Shown here in pieces: positions 35,401 through 47,533 of a stretch of DNA of 64,000 nucleotides. Source of the DNA: Arctopsyche grandis (Eukaryota > Arthropoda > Insecta > Trichoptera > Hydropsychidae); the NCBI RefSeq assembly GCF_051622035.1, contig NC_135355.1, positions 34,515,986 through 34,579,985 on the forward strand. Reading direction: 5' to 3'. The notes below the pieces were generated by a model, which worked only from the letters and a program-made list of their open reading frames with translations, made no database searches and had not been told where the DNA came from. A program made the position numbers and the translations under genes. Position 1 is the stretch's first letter; each line of letters begins with the position of its first letter.

Positions 35401-36839
35401 GTGTGGACGGAATCCAGGCGACAACATTTTTGACCTTTCTAATAGGAAAAAATCCCACTTCCGGTTTATTAAATTTAGTAATTATTTTTTTATTTTCATC
35501 ACATTAATACAAAAATTATACTTGAATTTTTTCGTGAAGAACACACATGTTTAAGGGGTCGAAAAAAATAGTGGAAGAAAAATCGAACAAGAGTAAACCG
35601 CCACTTTCGGTTGAGGGATAATTACCAAATTTTATACATAACTTACTATTATGCTTAAACTTCTAGATATGCAATTTCAGTTCAATAAACCAAAAGATTT
35701 CTGAGAAAAACAAAAAAAACCTCGATTCTCAAGAGTAAAAGTACTACTTTCGGTTCAGATAAAAATATTTAAAATATATAAAGCTATAAAGATTATTATT
35801 TCTATTACATGTGAAAAAATTTCAGTCAAATTCAGTTAGCGGTTTGGGAGATAATTGAATTCAAAAACTTAAAACAAAGGACACCTATAATGAGAGGTAT
35901 CATTTCATCGATCAAAGATCAGGTCGATCAAAATTTCAGTAACCGATACTAAGTTTTATGTAGTTCCATAGGACTAACGGTGTTTAAAAAATCCAAAATA
36001 CACAGACAAACATACACACACACACATTTTTTTCTGGATCATGAAAACGTGATCAGTAATCGATTCTGAGTTCGAATCAGTCAAAATCTCGAGTTCGAAT
36101 TTTTGCATGATCACAAAACTTCATCTATTGTTACTACTTATGTACATAGATAAAGTAATTACCAGAGCGGAGACCAATCTTTAATTCGCATTTTTTATAG
36201 TTTATTGGCGTTTAGAGATTTTAACTCAAAATCTAATATTGCTGAGTATTGGAATTAACAGTCAAATGTTTTTTTCTATTAATTGTGATTTTTTATTGCT
36301 TTAAAATACGTATGTTTAATTATTTAGCAAATTTTAAAGTCGAAAGCATACTTGAGTTGTTCACGTGTTTTTTCGTGCTATTATGAATTTACTGGGCCAG
36401 TTTTATATTTCACTGCATTTACTTTTAAAAATCGCTAGATAATTAATTATATATTAATAGATAATTATTATATTTAAAAGCAATCAAAAATCACAATCAA
36501 TAGTAAAACCATCATTCCAACATGTTGGAATAATTGTAAACGCTTTGAATTATTTTTGAAGTAGTACATTCATTAGTTATAATACAATTGAGAAGTACAC
36601 GATATTAAAACTACATTTGAAAATGAGTTTTAAAAAGAGCTTTGAAAATATAATATACACATATATAAATGATATGAAACTGGTTTTAAACTGTGGCACT
36701 TTCATTTAATTTCTATTGCCACCATTAAATTACACACGTTTTAAAACCACTTTGGTGTACAATTTCAATTTAACTCACAAGTATCTGCGTTGGTAGCGGT
36801 TAATGTCGCCAAAAGTAGTATAATACAACTACACTTCAT
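32459..36839 (-). CDS. Secreted protein of unrecognised family, copy B
   Basis: Exons 36839-36779, 33548-33319, 33198-32922 and 32769-32459, with the same lengths (61, 230, 277, 311) and phases as copy A. The predicted protein has about 292 residues and the same signal peptide, six Cys and conserved blocks. Differences from A cluster in the first part of exon 3 (FQKKFIQGVLFW against YQKKRIQGVLYW) and around DNELG/SNELG. All frames are open and splice sites are intact. Intron 1 is about 3.2 kb and holds a repeat with CTTCCGGTT words. Function is unknown; extracellular by signal peptide. Confidence 0.8.
33775..35010. other. Intron 1 of gene B, left part
   Basis: It contains a piece like the left end of the duplicated block (GAGTCGGAGGAAACAATCGG at 33777, then CAAAACATTTTA), marking where unit A has its large insert, and a degenerate Helitron-like end (GAGCGAAGCCGGGTAAAGC near 34335). 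Direct repeats of CACCATCTAAT lie around 34480-34600. No coding was found. Confidence 0.5.
35015..36130. repeat. Repeat with CTTCCGGTT words at about 150-bp steps
   Basis: CTACTTCCGGTTT-like words occur near 35262, 35304, 35457, 35602 and 35749, the last four spaced about 145-153 bp. The block resembles a diverged tandem repeat. It ends in a CA run (about 36012-36026) and a palindromic GATCATGAAAACGTGATC. A fragment is at 13785-13990. The family was not recognised. Confidence 0.55.
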
Positions 36840-37227
36840 GATGAATGTATTTCAGAAGACACAATAAAATCACAGAAAGGATCCCGTTATATAGCATTTG
36901 ATAAACATCTATGTAGATAAAATGTTACATATATAAATTGATCAACAAGTAAAACATGATGATTATTGGTTTTACGACATAATCCAGTTTAAAACTGATT
37001 GATTGATTCTATATACACAGTTGATTACACAAATGTGCTAACTCGCGTAAGATTAGAATGTTCAACTCATCGTATGACAATTTTAAATATATCGTATTAC
37101 ATATTTCGTTTTACTATAATATTCCCGGCGATGCCTGGTATATTATATTATAGTAACACGAAATAATATTATATGTAAACAATCAAATTGTGTCCATTTT
37201 ATGTATTGTATAATAATTTTGGGTATA

Positions 37228-37430
37228 CATATGTACTGTTGCGTAGGGTTCAGGATCCAAATGAAAGGTCAAAGTCGGTTCACAGTATTTATTCAATGAT
37301 TAAGGAGGTCCAAGGACAAGTTGCCCATCACAGCTTCCCCGACCCAATAATGTGTCTATTGTGTAGGCACGCAGGTCTACCTTGGCGAGTCACACGCACT
37401 CACCCCGGTTATGATAATTCTAGCGGGCAA
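37228..37430 (-). mobile_element. Gypsy-like LTR fragment (unit B)
   Basis: The duplicate of the fragment at 23875-24060, sharing AGGTCCAAGGACAAGTTG and CACACGCACTCACCCCGG. Not whole. Confidence 0.5.
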
Positions 37431-37449
37431 TTATAGTTATTTTCAAATA

Positions 37450-37820
37450 TATTGATATGTAAATGTATTATAGTTATGCTACTTATATATTTATATATTT
37501 ACTTACACGTGACAACTATAATATTGTTATGATAAAGACAAGTTATCCTGTCACAGATTAGCTTATAACGTAAAGCACTAAATGACTCATTTCAGATATT
37601 TTGTACAATCGGCAATGACATACAACTTTAAAAGAGGCAATGATATGCTACTTTATTTTCATTAAAATATGTAGTATCATTGTTATTAATATTTATATAA
37701 AATACTCAAGAAAATTATATATTTCTTATTACATATTGCCAATGATATATCATATACGCAACTGCTTGAAAATCACTAACTTATCCAAATATCATTATGA
37801 ATATCATTACGCACTTAGTT
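37450..37820. repeat. Spacer repeat, second copy
   Basis: Aligns with 28880-29280 in the same orientation; see that entry. The Jockey-like LINE follows. Confidence 0.65.
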
Positions 37821-37964
37821 TTTCATCATATTTTTCTGCATTTGCTTTTTCTTTTTTATTTTTATGTATTTTTTTTTCTTACATATGTAGACCATTGAAT
37901 ACATGCAATAGATTCTTCCTATATTGCCACAATGCTCAAAACTATAAATAATTATTCATCATTT

Positions 37965-39470
37965 CAAAAACCGATGTTACTAATTACCGCCCAATTTCTA
38001 AATTATGTATAGTGTCTAAAGTGTTTGAAAAACTTATTTACAATCAGCTCTTCCCAGCCCTCAAACAGTCTTTTAGTTTGTTTCAAGAACCGCTCAACGG
38101 TCTCAAATCTTATTCTATTGAATTACGAACTAACTGAGTCAATGGACAAGGGTGCTCAAGTAGATGTCATAAACACTGACTACAGTGATGCTTTTTATCG
38201 GATTCGGCACGACATTTGAATTTTAAAATTATCTAACATAGGTATCAGGGGTGACCTATTTCGATGGTATTCTTCTTACATTGACAACCGCTCTCAAGCA
38301 GTTGTTATTAACAATTATATTTCCGGTTGGGTTAACATACCTAGTGGAGTACCCCAAGGTTCTTTGCTTGGGCTCTAACTCTTCTTAATTTTCATTAATG
38401 ACATCAGTACCTGTCTTACTCATTCGAAATTACTTTGCTTGGCTAATGACATGAAAATCTTTACGGCAGTTGCATCTCCTGAAGATGTCACGGCTCTTCA
38501 AGCTGATCTTATTAATCTAGAAAAATACTGCACCTTTAATCACCTGGAGCTCAATCTCACCAAATGCAGCGTTGTCACTTTCAGTCGAAAACGTAATCCC
38601 TTATTTGAACGATTATATCCTAAAGGGAGAACGTTTACAAAGAAACACGGTAATTCGTGACCTGGGTGTGCTCCATGATTCGCACTTACTGTTCGATAAA
38701 CACATCGATTATATCGTCTCGAAGGCGCTTCGGTCATTAGGATTTATCTTACGTATTTCTACACATTTTAAATGTTTAAAATCCATCAAAATATTATATT
38801 GTTCCTTCGTTCGAAGTAATTTAGAATAGGCGTCTCAGGTGTGGAATCCGAGATATGCCACCTACATTGATAGAATTGAGAACTTTCAAAATAAATTTAT
38901 TCGCTACCTTTGTTATCGCACTAAAGATATATATCATTCCGATAATTACTTAAATTTATGTAAAAATCATCACATTCTTCCACTCCAGCATAGAAGAGAA
39001 ATAGTAGATATTACATATCTTATGAAAATATTATCTGGCTTAATCGATTGTCCGTTACTCCTATCTAAAATATATTTGAAAATACTGAGCAGATCGTCGC
39101 GTACCTATGCCCCAATTGCAATTCCGTATGCGAGCTCTAATTATAGACAAAACTCTTTTATGTGGCGAGCAAATAAAACCTTTATTCGATTAGCGAGAGA
39201 TCATAACCTTGATATTTTTGATGATACGCATGAGCAAGCATAGCGAGCAATAGTCAAGACATTTTTTGAATAATCTATTAATTTAATTTCTCTGTTTTTT
39301 CTTATGTTTATTTGACATTTCATGTATTATTACGTGTATGTTTTAGTTTATTACTACCAGCGGAAACCTGTAATTGGTCTTTTGCTATTTATTTTATTAT
39401 TTGTTCTGTTTTGAAATTAAGACTGTTGGTTTTCCTTAAATAATAAAATAAAATAAAAATAAAATAACAG
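37965..39470 (+). mobile_element. Degraded Jockey-like LINE (reverse transcriptase part)
   Basis: Successive pieces in shifting frames read NYRPISKL, a FADD-like region altered to LANDMKIF, SGVPQGS-like text, LNLTKCSVVTFSRK, and the thumb and C-terminal tail (YCSFVRSNLE, VWNPRYATYIDRIENFQNKF, HILPLQHRREIVDITYLMK). The order matches a non-LTR reverse transcriptase of the Jockey group. At least four frame breaks and an in-frame stop make it inactive. It ends in an A/T-rich tail (AAATAAAATAAAAATAAAAT) near 39450-39468. The 5' half is absent. Confidence 0.8.
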
Positions 39471-39663
39471 AAACAAATCTTCAACGGAAACGGAAACCAA
39501 AAAGTCAGTATTTCACAAATGCAATTATTTTAAACACTTCTATCATAGCATTAGGTATAGAAAAAAAAAACAAATACTTTCATAATTATTATAATATCAT
39601 TATGTATATGTATGTACATAAATATAATTGTAAAGTGATAATAAACAATCGATTATATGTAAC

Positions 39664-41327
39664 TTATGGGAGTCCAGGAATTGGTACTACGCTGTCAGTA
39701 GCCTGTGTGCATGGAATAGTCCAAGGCTTGTCAACAAAGTACATGTGTATGGATATGACTCCATATTTATCAGCATTATCGCCTAGACATTTTGGTCCAA
39801 GTGGTACAGTTGCTCTTACGGCTTGTCCGTTAATGCTATCATACCAGTTATAGTCCACCCAATCAGTTTTGCCATTGAACTGCCAGCCGAGGCCAACAAG
39901 GTTGTTTTCTTTGACTAACAGGAAAAATGGTTGGAAGTCTTCGCACTTTAAATTGGGAGTCATATTATTGTAGTAGTGTTTGCCTGTTGAAAATAATTGA
40001 GAAACATGTTTACTGAGATTATGAATGTTTGGCAGTACAATTATTTTAGTGGTAACTAGGAGCAGATAGATGAAGTTTGAATGATGGATAGATTGCTTAA
40101 AAAATATTTAGAATTCAACAGATAAAAGTTGTTCGGGATAAGTAGTGAATAGATAAAGATATTGGTTGTAAAAAATTGTTTCTTACCCATGTTGGGGATG
40201 CAGTTTTGCCAAGTATATGTAGTTTTGGTTTTGATGGAGGCTTCATCAGTTGGAATTTCTGTGTAAGAGGTACCGTTCTTCAACCATAGTCCTTCTCCAA
40301 TAGTTGGAGCTGATGTTCTTCCACCAGCTGCGATAACAGCAGGATTCACCAAATAGTAAGTGGAGGTCCAAAATGCAACGCCTTGAATAAGTTTCTTTTG
40401 GTATACGGGAAATCTGTTGAAGTCATAGGGCACTCCCTGTCCTTCAACATCTTTTGGAGGAACCTGAGAAACAAAATCACAAATCTGTGAGTAAAAAACC
40501 GGCGAAATAGTTCAATATTTGAAAGGGTCAATTCCAGTAGCATCCATAGATACATTTTTCTGGTGGAACCTCATTGATATGTTGGAACATTAGCCTAACG
40601 TTAGTTATTAAGTAAAAATGTAATTTTAAAATCCTTACAGCGAGCTGCATACCAGCGATGAATCCATTGCCATCATACAATGGACACACTCTAACATCGA
40701 CAGCAGATTTGCAAACAGTGATAGCACCCAGCTCGTTATTAGTCACCACTCGTACCCAACCATTTGCTAAAGCCTCGCCCAGAGTTTTATGGATTTCCAA
40801 AATGCGCTGACATCGACTCCTGTGCTAACCGGCGCATATTTTACCCTGAAGTCTAACCATTTTGCTGAAAAGTAAATCAATGCGAAAGGTGTAACACAAA
40901 TTAAAGCAATATTCCATGCATATTTGAACGAGCTATCTATAAAACATGATGCATTTATATGTTACACTGCCGTGCCTAGGAGTTCGGCTGTCTGTGTGCA
41001 AACTCAAATCGGCCTCTATTTAATTTTATCAACATTTGTATAAATCATATTAATAAAATAAAAAAAAACCCTAGAAAAACAGATAGAAAATTAAAACGTT
41101 TAGTTCTGAACAGGAAATAATATTACATTAAATAACGTGGATAATCCTGTTCAAATATAGGGGGGCTGATTCTCCCCCCCCCCCCCCCAAATGACGCCCC
41201 TGAATATGGTAGTCGCGGCCCTGCATTTGTAATGATTGATATATATATAATAATTTTAATTAAACTTACAAGTATTTGCGTTGGCAAAAGCCAATGTTGC
41301 CAAAAATATAATAAAAGTGCTCTTCAT
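39664..41327 (-). CDS. Secreted protein family, copy C (exon 2 frame interrupted)
   Basis: Exons 41327-41270, 40864-40639, 40463-40187 and 39983-39664. The signal peptide is MKSTFIIFLATLAFANA, different from A and B. The six Cys and conserved blocks are present, and the C-terminus is three residues longer (VVPIPGLP). Exon 2 is 226 nt against 230 in A and B, so its reading frame is not continuous as read; either this copy is a recent pseudogene or one base in a short T run was missed in sequencing. Exons 1, 3 and 4 and all splice sites look intact, which favours recent loss or an error. C is the most diverged of the three. Confidence 0.65.
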
Positions 41328-41783
41328 AATGAGTATATGTCAGCAAATACAACAAAACCGCTTAAATCTTTTGAATATATATATGTATGTAGCATCTCAT
41401 TCATCTAAGATAAAATGTAGATAAATCTGAAATTATATAAATTGAACAAAAATAAAAACACGATGATAACTGTATTTTGAAATAATCTGGTTTAAGATTA
41501 AACGATTCTAGATTACCCAAACTGTTTAACACAAGCGAATGCTTGTGTATAGTATTTAATCTTCAATTTACTAGTTTGATCATAAAAAATAAGAAGTGCT
41601 CTTTGCTCCTTTTGATGTGAAATAATTATTGAAGGCTATTTTAATTACATATTAATGATTTGCACTTTTTTATCATGATTATAAAACATAGCAGTTCAAT
41701 AACATAAAAATTAACGAGATAACGAGATAAAATATTTGATTTAGGTGATTTAAACATGTGTTCTTCAGCCTCACAAAATACAG

Positions 41784-41786
<3 letters not shown>
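41021..41786 (-). repeat. Inverted duplication, right arm
   Basis: The reverse-complement partner of 30599-31367, including gene C exon 1 and 450 bp upstream of it. The arm ends at a TA array next to the RTE LINE. Confidence 0.9.

Positions 41787-41877
<91 letters not shown>
41786..41877. repeat. (TA)n microsatellite
   Basis: A TA run of about 46 units between the inverted-repeat arm and the (CAT)n tail of the RTE LINE. Confidence 0.95.
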
Positions 41878-41879
<2 letters not shown>

Positions 41880-44168
41880 TCATCATCATCATCATCATTT
41901 ACAGCCATTCGCCATCCACTGCTGGATGAAGGCCTCTCCTACACGCTTCCACTCGTCTCTGTTTTGCGCAACACTCATCCATCTCATTCCGCACATTTTC
42001 CTAATTTCGTTCACCCATCTTCCTTGCGGTCTTCCTTTTACTATTTTGCCTTCTCTCGGGTACCATTCAAGCACTTCTTTTGTCCACCTTTCGGACATCC
42101 TCCTAGCTACGTGACCCGCATTCATCCGTCCAAATGCACTCCATCCTAATTTCATACGTCTCTTTATCTCTTCATCTTTACTACCAGACATGTCAATTAT
42201 TTGACCTAAATATAAATAATTATTTACTACTTCTACTGGTTTATCATCTAAGGGGATGCTATCAGGCATGCAATAACTATTGAACATTAATTTAGTCTTA
42301 TCTACGTTAATTTTTAATCCTACTTTTCTACTTTCCCTGTCCAGCTGTGTTAGTCTGATAAGTAGGTCAGCTGAATCACGAGCTACTAAAACTATATCGT
42401 CTGCGAACCGAAGGTGACTCAAGAAGCGACCATTGATGCTTACTCCGGCTGTATCCCAATCCAAGTTCCTGAAAACTCCCTCAAGCACCGCATTGAATAA
42501 CTTGGGCGAGATTGTATCTCCTTGTCTTACTCCTTTTCCTATGCTAAATCTATCTGTACCTGAAAAAATTTTAACCGAAGCTGTGACATTCTTATATATT
42601 GCAGCTAACAGTCCCACATAGGGTTCCGGCACTCCCTGTGTTTGTAGAGCGTTAAGTACTGCATTATGACTAACTGTATCGAAGGCTTTCTCATAATCGA
42701 CGAAACCTAGGCACAATGGCCGTTGATATTCGTTGGCGCGCTCGATTAGTTCGCCAACTACTTGGAGGTGGTCCATTGTGCTGAAATTTGCCCTAAATCC
42801 TGCCTGTTCTATAGGTTGGTTCTCGTCGAGGATATTCTTCAGCCTTTCTGTAATAACCTTCGTGAAGAGCTTGTAGACCGCTGAAAGTAAACTAATGGGT
42901 CGGTAGTTCTTGATATCGCTTTTATCACCTTTTTGTGTATTAAGATGATAGTTGCGTTATTCCATCCTTCTGGTATAGCTTGGTTCTGGATGCATTTGCT
43001 GAAAAGCCTAGCTAAGATATTATTTATGGGGGAGCCGCCACATTTTAGTAAGTCAATGGGAATATTATCTTCCCCTGGGGTTTTACCGTTCTTTGCAGTT
43101 TTTAGCGCGGCCTCTACTTCGCTAGGCAATACTGCAGGAACCCTTTGGCCGTGTGTCGATTCCAGAGCGGGGAATTGACCGTTGTCGTTCTCGTACACTT
43201 GGAAGATTTGAAAAGTGTTAATATTTCTTTCTATTCTCTTATTGATAAGAAACCCTACTCCTCCTATTCTACCATTTGGTAGCCCTCTCCAGTAGAGACA
43301 GTTACCACTTTTTAGGATTATTTGGTTTTGCTGTTTTCGTCTTACTTCACTAAGTCCTACTATATCCCATTTGATATTTTCTAATTCATTATCTAATGCA
43401 AGCACACTTCCTTCACTCGATAACATTCTTACATTGTATGTAGCTACATACAGATTTCTATTAGCTAAGCTATCATCCATCGTCACTCTTACCTTTTTGG
43501 AGGTTTGGATATTATTTTTCTCGCATTTATCCAAGATGTGTTGAGAAAAAGGCGGTACTTGAGAGAGAATTCCATTCAAGGATTGAGTCATTACCGCCGT
43601 AGACTCTTCTCTGTATTCAGGTCAGGTGTCGGATTTTCATCCTAGGTATCACTTGGATCACTTATGAGTTATTACATGCCATTTAACAGGGTTACTTTGT
43701 AAGTGGAAGTAGTTAGTTATGATAATAATAGATTAGCAATTGTTATACTATTTTTACAAATCTTTATCGTGAGACGCCTCTTTGGAGACTACAAATTTAT
43801 ATATGTGAGTGCGGTTTGCAATTTAATATTTTAATAATAACTTTAGTAAAGAATATAAAATTACACGAATTACTTTAATATAATTTAAATATGAAAAAGA
43901 ACTGATAGACAGTTGGGAAACACCGTTTCTGTTTGCTATTATTCTATTAAGTAAAGTTCGTTAAAAATTTTTGGCTGAAAGCAATTATGTGGAAGATTTA
44001 TTGCTTCTGTGGGACCGACCATTGACTGACGAAGGACCCTTTTTTTGTATTCAGGTAAGGAGATGTATCTCGTTCGTATATGCTTTTGCTCAGATTCGAC
44101 ACAAAAATTAACACAAAATTTTTCGAAATCACTGATATAAAAACGCTTTTAACGACCGATTTGCTGTC
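41878..44168 (-). mobile_element. RTE-clade LINE, shortened copy
   Basis: The plus strand starts with (CAT)n, the complement of an RTE-type (ATG)n 3' tail. On the minus strand the parts are an endonuclease start (LATYNVRML in related form, then WDIVGLSEVRRKQQN, GRIGGVGFLINK) and a reverse transcriptase with FVDYEKAFDTV, GVRQGDTISPKLF and RFADDIVLVA. Compared with the full copy at 48225 it lacks about 1 kb between the middle of the endonuclease and the linker before the reverse transcriptase, with the join at a short GTAC microhomology, and has one frame break in a T run near 42930. Sequence after 44168 diverges from the full copy, so it may also be 5' truncated. Inactive. Confidence 0.85.
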
Positions 44169-44870
44169 CATCCAGCCTTACTTAAGAGGGCTGTACACCC
44201 GAAACCTTAGTTTTGTTACCGTTCCTCTCTTCGATATATATATTGAGTGTATGTATATATTGAGTGAATGCGACAATATATATCAATATATATATATTGA
44301 GTGAATGCGACAATATATATCAATATATATATTGAGTGAATGCGACAATATAAATCAATATATATATTGAGTGAATGCGACAGTTGCGCTTCGACCAGAT
44401 AAAACGCATTTTAAATTGACAAAATCGAGGTTTCGTATTTTCCTATTTTCTTCTCCAAAACTGGACCAATTTTTAAAAAAAATTCATCATCGGTATGAGA
44501 AAGATACTTTCTGTGCATCTATCGGCGTATTTTTTTTAAATCGACCGTTAAACAAGCACGCTGGATTCGTTTCGTGGGTGTAAAAAAGAGGCGATTTTAT
44601 AGATGTTTGGCGGCTCCTAGCTCCTATAAAAAATAATTAATCAAAAAAATAAAACGATAGATGCACCCCAATGGTGGATATCCATAGCATATTAAAAATA
44701 ATTTCTCTAGTGCCATAATTGAGGAAGGGAGAAGTATAGTACGTTTGTATGGACAAGGCGCTGCTGTCGAGCCCTCTTAATGTGCGTGAGCAGGATACAA
44801 GAGGTACGGGCTGTTCCCCTTGTATCCTGCTCGCGCACATTAAGTAAGGCTGTACGAATGAATTACGAAT
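44169..44870. repeat. Foldback element and short tandem repeat
   Basis: The ends CCTTACTTAAGAGGGCTGTA and, inverted, CTCTTAATGTGCGTGAGC with AGTAAGGCTGTACG belong to the TGTATCCTGCTCGCGCACAT family. Inside, 44240-44385 holds about four units of a tandem repeat with core ATTGAGTGAATGCGACAATA at about 40-50-bp steps. The boundaries are approximate. Confidence 0.5.
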
Positions 44871-45034
44871 ACTATTATTAATCGGTTGAGTGGTTTAGTA
44901 GCCTATACGAGACGGACAGACTGACAGATAGACAAACAGACAAACAGACAAACGGACATTCAATTATATATACATATATAGATAATATAATATATCAATA
45001 TCGGTCAGTCGAAAGTCTCGACACGGGGCCCCTA

Positions 45035-45440
45035 AAGTGGGTGACCGTCACCGCACCGAATGTTAAAAAGTCGAAAATGTTCGTTTACCATGCATACATA
45101 TGAAAAACGGTTAGTATACATATCAGTGGCGTGCGGTAAAAGTCTCTCTCTCTCCCCGTCGTACATCCTCACTTAATTTGCGCGAGCAGGATACAACAGG
45201 AACAAGAGTAACAGGCTTTTCCTCCCGTATTCTGCGCGCGCACATTAAACAAGGCTGTATGACAAAAAGAGAGATAATTTCACCGCATGCCACTCATATA
45301 TATATATTATATATAAATAGTACCGTTTACCATGCACCCTTTTATTTGATCTTTCGACTTAATATATTTCGATTTTCGATCTTTGCCTTCCGATATTTGC
45401 GTTTTCGGGCTTTTCACTTTCGGTCCCGTGAGGTAGACCC
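45035..45440. mobile_element. Foldback element, second copy, with nested hAT element
   Basis: The right arm reads, inverted, GGTAAACGGTAC after AAATATCGGAAGGCAAAG, matching the foldback at 26601. The left arm is more worn. A hAT miniature element (45124-45295) sits in the middle. Confidence 0.6.
45124..45295. mobile_element. hAT miniature element, CAGTGGCGTGCGG family
   Basis: The left end is CAGTGGCGTGCGGTAAAA and the right end, inverted, GAGTGGCATGCGGTGAAA, with an imperfect 8-bp duplication (ATACATAT/ATATATAT). It shares the GCGCGAGCAGGATACAA core with 7064-7218. Confidence 0.7.
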
Positions 45441-45564
45441 CCCCTAAAGTAGTCCGGGCCCTGGAACTTTACCCCCAACTCACCCCCCCCCCTCTCTCGT
45501 TGGCCCTGCATAATGGGCGCTCGCAGGGGGGGAAAGGGGGGGTACTTGCCCCCCCCCCCCTGGA

Positions 45565-46870
45565 TTGATTGAAAATAGTCAAATATTTAGTGGTATGAGC
45601 TACATACATCTTCCAGAAGTCCAACTGCAAGTTCAAAACCTGCTCAGTTTAGTAAAACTTCACCGAGGTGATTCCGATAACTATTTCAGGGATATTTTTG
45701 AGAAAACAGTACAACTGGCACAGAATGTGGATATTGAACTGATTATCCCAAGACAGTGTGGAAGACAAAAGCATCGAAGTAATTCGGGAACCATAAGTGT
45801 TCAACACTTCAGTACTTCAGACAAACAGTTTACATTCCATACTTAGATTCTCTAATTCAGTGCTTCCCAAATTGGGGATCGCGACCCCCTGGGGGGCCGT
45901 AGGATTTCTCGCGGGGGCTGCGAAAATATTCAATAAAAAGTACAAATATTCATTTATGAATATTTTTCCACATTACATATTTAGGGAATGTATATATTTA
46001 AGGAAATATTTCCCAAACTTGAATGAGGATGAAAAGAACAATTGGATAAGAACACCATTTGCCAAATCCTTAAAATATGATAATATTACGTGGACAGCCC
46101 AAGAAGAGTTGATCGATATCAGATCAGATAATTAGCTTGAAGTGGATTTTAATGAAAAAAGTATTTCGGAATTTTGGTTAAGGCGACAGCAAGAATATCC
46201 TGCTATTGGAAAAGAAGCCCTGGTAACTTCGCGACTACGTACCTATGCGGAACAGCATTTTCATCATTACTTATATTAAAAAATAAGCAAAGGTCATGCA
46301 TTTCCACGGAGACTTTGGAAGATGCTTTGCGAGTTAGCATTTCTGACATTGAACCCGATATCGATTTGTTATGTAAAAACATGCGACCTCATCTATCGCA
46401 TTAAATTGTTTCATGTGTAAAAAATGATTTTAAATTTCCTATATTAAAATTAAAGTTCCTATAATTTTGTACTGAATATAAATATGTGTATTAAAATTGT
46501 AATAATTACTGCCAAATAAACCTTTTAACTAGAAAAAAAAATTTTTAGGGGCCGGGAATTAATTATTTCAAATTTAGGGGGTCGTGACATGAAAGTAATT
46601 GGGAAGCAGCGCTCTAACTAACTTAATGGAGAGTCGATTTTGTGAAGCCAACAGTGCTCAATTTAACTTACCGTTGCTACATCCTTCGAAATTGTGCAAA
46701 CTGAAGCGTCAACAGTTTAAGGATATAATGTCTACTATTAATCAGGTATACCACATTGATAATTTCGAAACTGAAGCCTTGAGTTGGTTTGATTTTTGGA
46801 AAACGCGAGAATACAAAAGTAGCCAAGATTTCATCGACTTGTTACCTTTTACAAAGTTTTATCCGAGTGT
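45565..46870 (+). mobile_element. hAT transposase relic (ZMYM1-like), split by a second hAT
   Basis: 45565-45850 reads LPEVQLQVQNLLSLVKL, NYFRDIFEKTVQLAQ and PRQCGRQKHRSNSG, and 46620-46870 continues LMESRFCEANSAQF, HPSKLCKL and DFWKTREYKS. This is the pattern of the C-terminal third of hAT transposases related to ZMYM1-type host proteins. The two parts joined directly before insertion of the element at 45858-46611. No zinc finger or catalytic region was found upstream, so only a 3' fragment survives. Confidence 0.7.
45858..46611 (+). mobile_element. Second hAT element nested in the first
   Basis: The ends are CAGTGCTTCCCAAATTGG and, inverted, GCTGCTTCCCAATTAC, and the flanks are CTCTAATT and CTCTAACT, a 7-of-8 target duplication. 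The interior encodes the end of a different hAT transposase (FPNLNEDEKNNWIRTPF; TTYLCGTAFSSLLILKNKQR; DALRVSISDIEPDIDLLCKN), the dimerisation region seen in ZBED5/SCAND3-like proteins. There is at least one in-frame stop and one frame change, and the N-terminal two thirds are missing. Confidence 0.8.
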
Positions 46871-46889
46871 CAGGTATGCCTTACTAGTT

Positions 46890-47116
46890 TTTACGTTACG
46901 TTCACCATACTGTGTAATCTTAAACTTAGAGTACCTGAGAAACTGAGAGAATCTCGCTCCAGAACTCTATTCCTGCCTATTCGGGCCAGAACTAATGTGC
47001 TTGATGACTCACCCCTTTCAAGAGCCATTCGACTATTTAACCTGCTTTCTGGGAGCCTTGATGTTTTTACTTCATCATACAGTTCTGTCAGGCAGCATAT
47101 TTTAAATGACTTCTAG
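46890..47116 (+). mobile_element. LINE 3' fragment (C-terminal tail)
   Basis: An open frame ending at a TAG reads CNLKLRVPEKLRESRSRTL, PIRARTNVLDDSPLSRAIRL and FNLLSG, typical of the C-terminal end of Jockey/CR1-type non-LTR elements. No upstream reverse-transcriptase part is present. Confidence 0.65.
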
Positions 47117-47216
47117 CTACATACATATTTACACATGTTTTCATTTTGTAATTTTATTATTTAGCATAATGTGTATGTATGTTGGTTTTATCTTTATTTA
47201 TATATGTATGCTATTT

Positions 47217-47221
<5 letters not shown>

Positions 47222-47312
<91 letters not shown>

Positions 47313-47441
47313 TAATTTATCTTTATTTATGTGTATTTATGTGTTTATGTGTATATGCATGTATAATGTTTGTATGTTTATGGATGTATGTAATGAATGT
47401 GTATGTGTATATGTATATGTATATGTGTATGTATGTATATG

Positions 47442-47529
<88 letters not shown>
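47222..47529. repeat. Two (TA)n arrays separated by a TGTATG-rich stretch
   Basis: TA runs at 47222-47309 and 47447-47529 with TATGTATGTGTA words between. The LTR element begins directly in the second array. Confidence 0.95.

Positions 47530-47533
<4 letters not shown>

Larger units (their letters stand above)
32236..37430 (-). repeat. Segmental duplication unit B
   Basis: The partner of unit A (17500-24060) with the same gene, upstream region and LTR fragment but without several insertions. Outside insertions the coding exons look above 90 percent identical. Confidence 0.85.
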
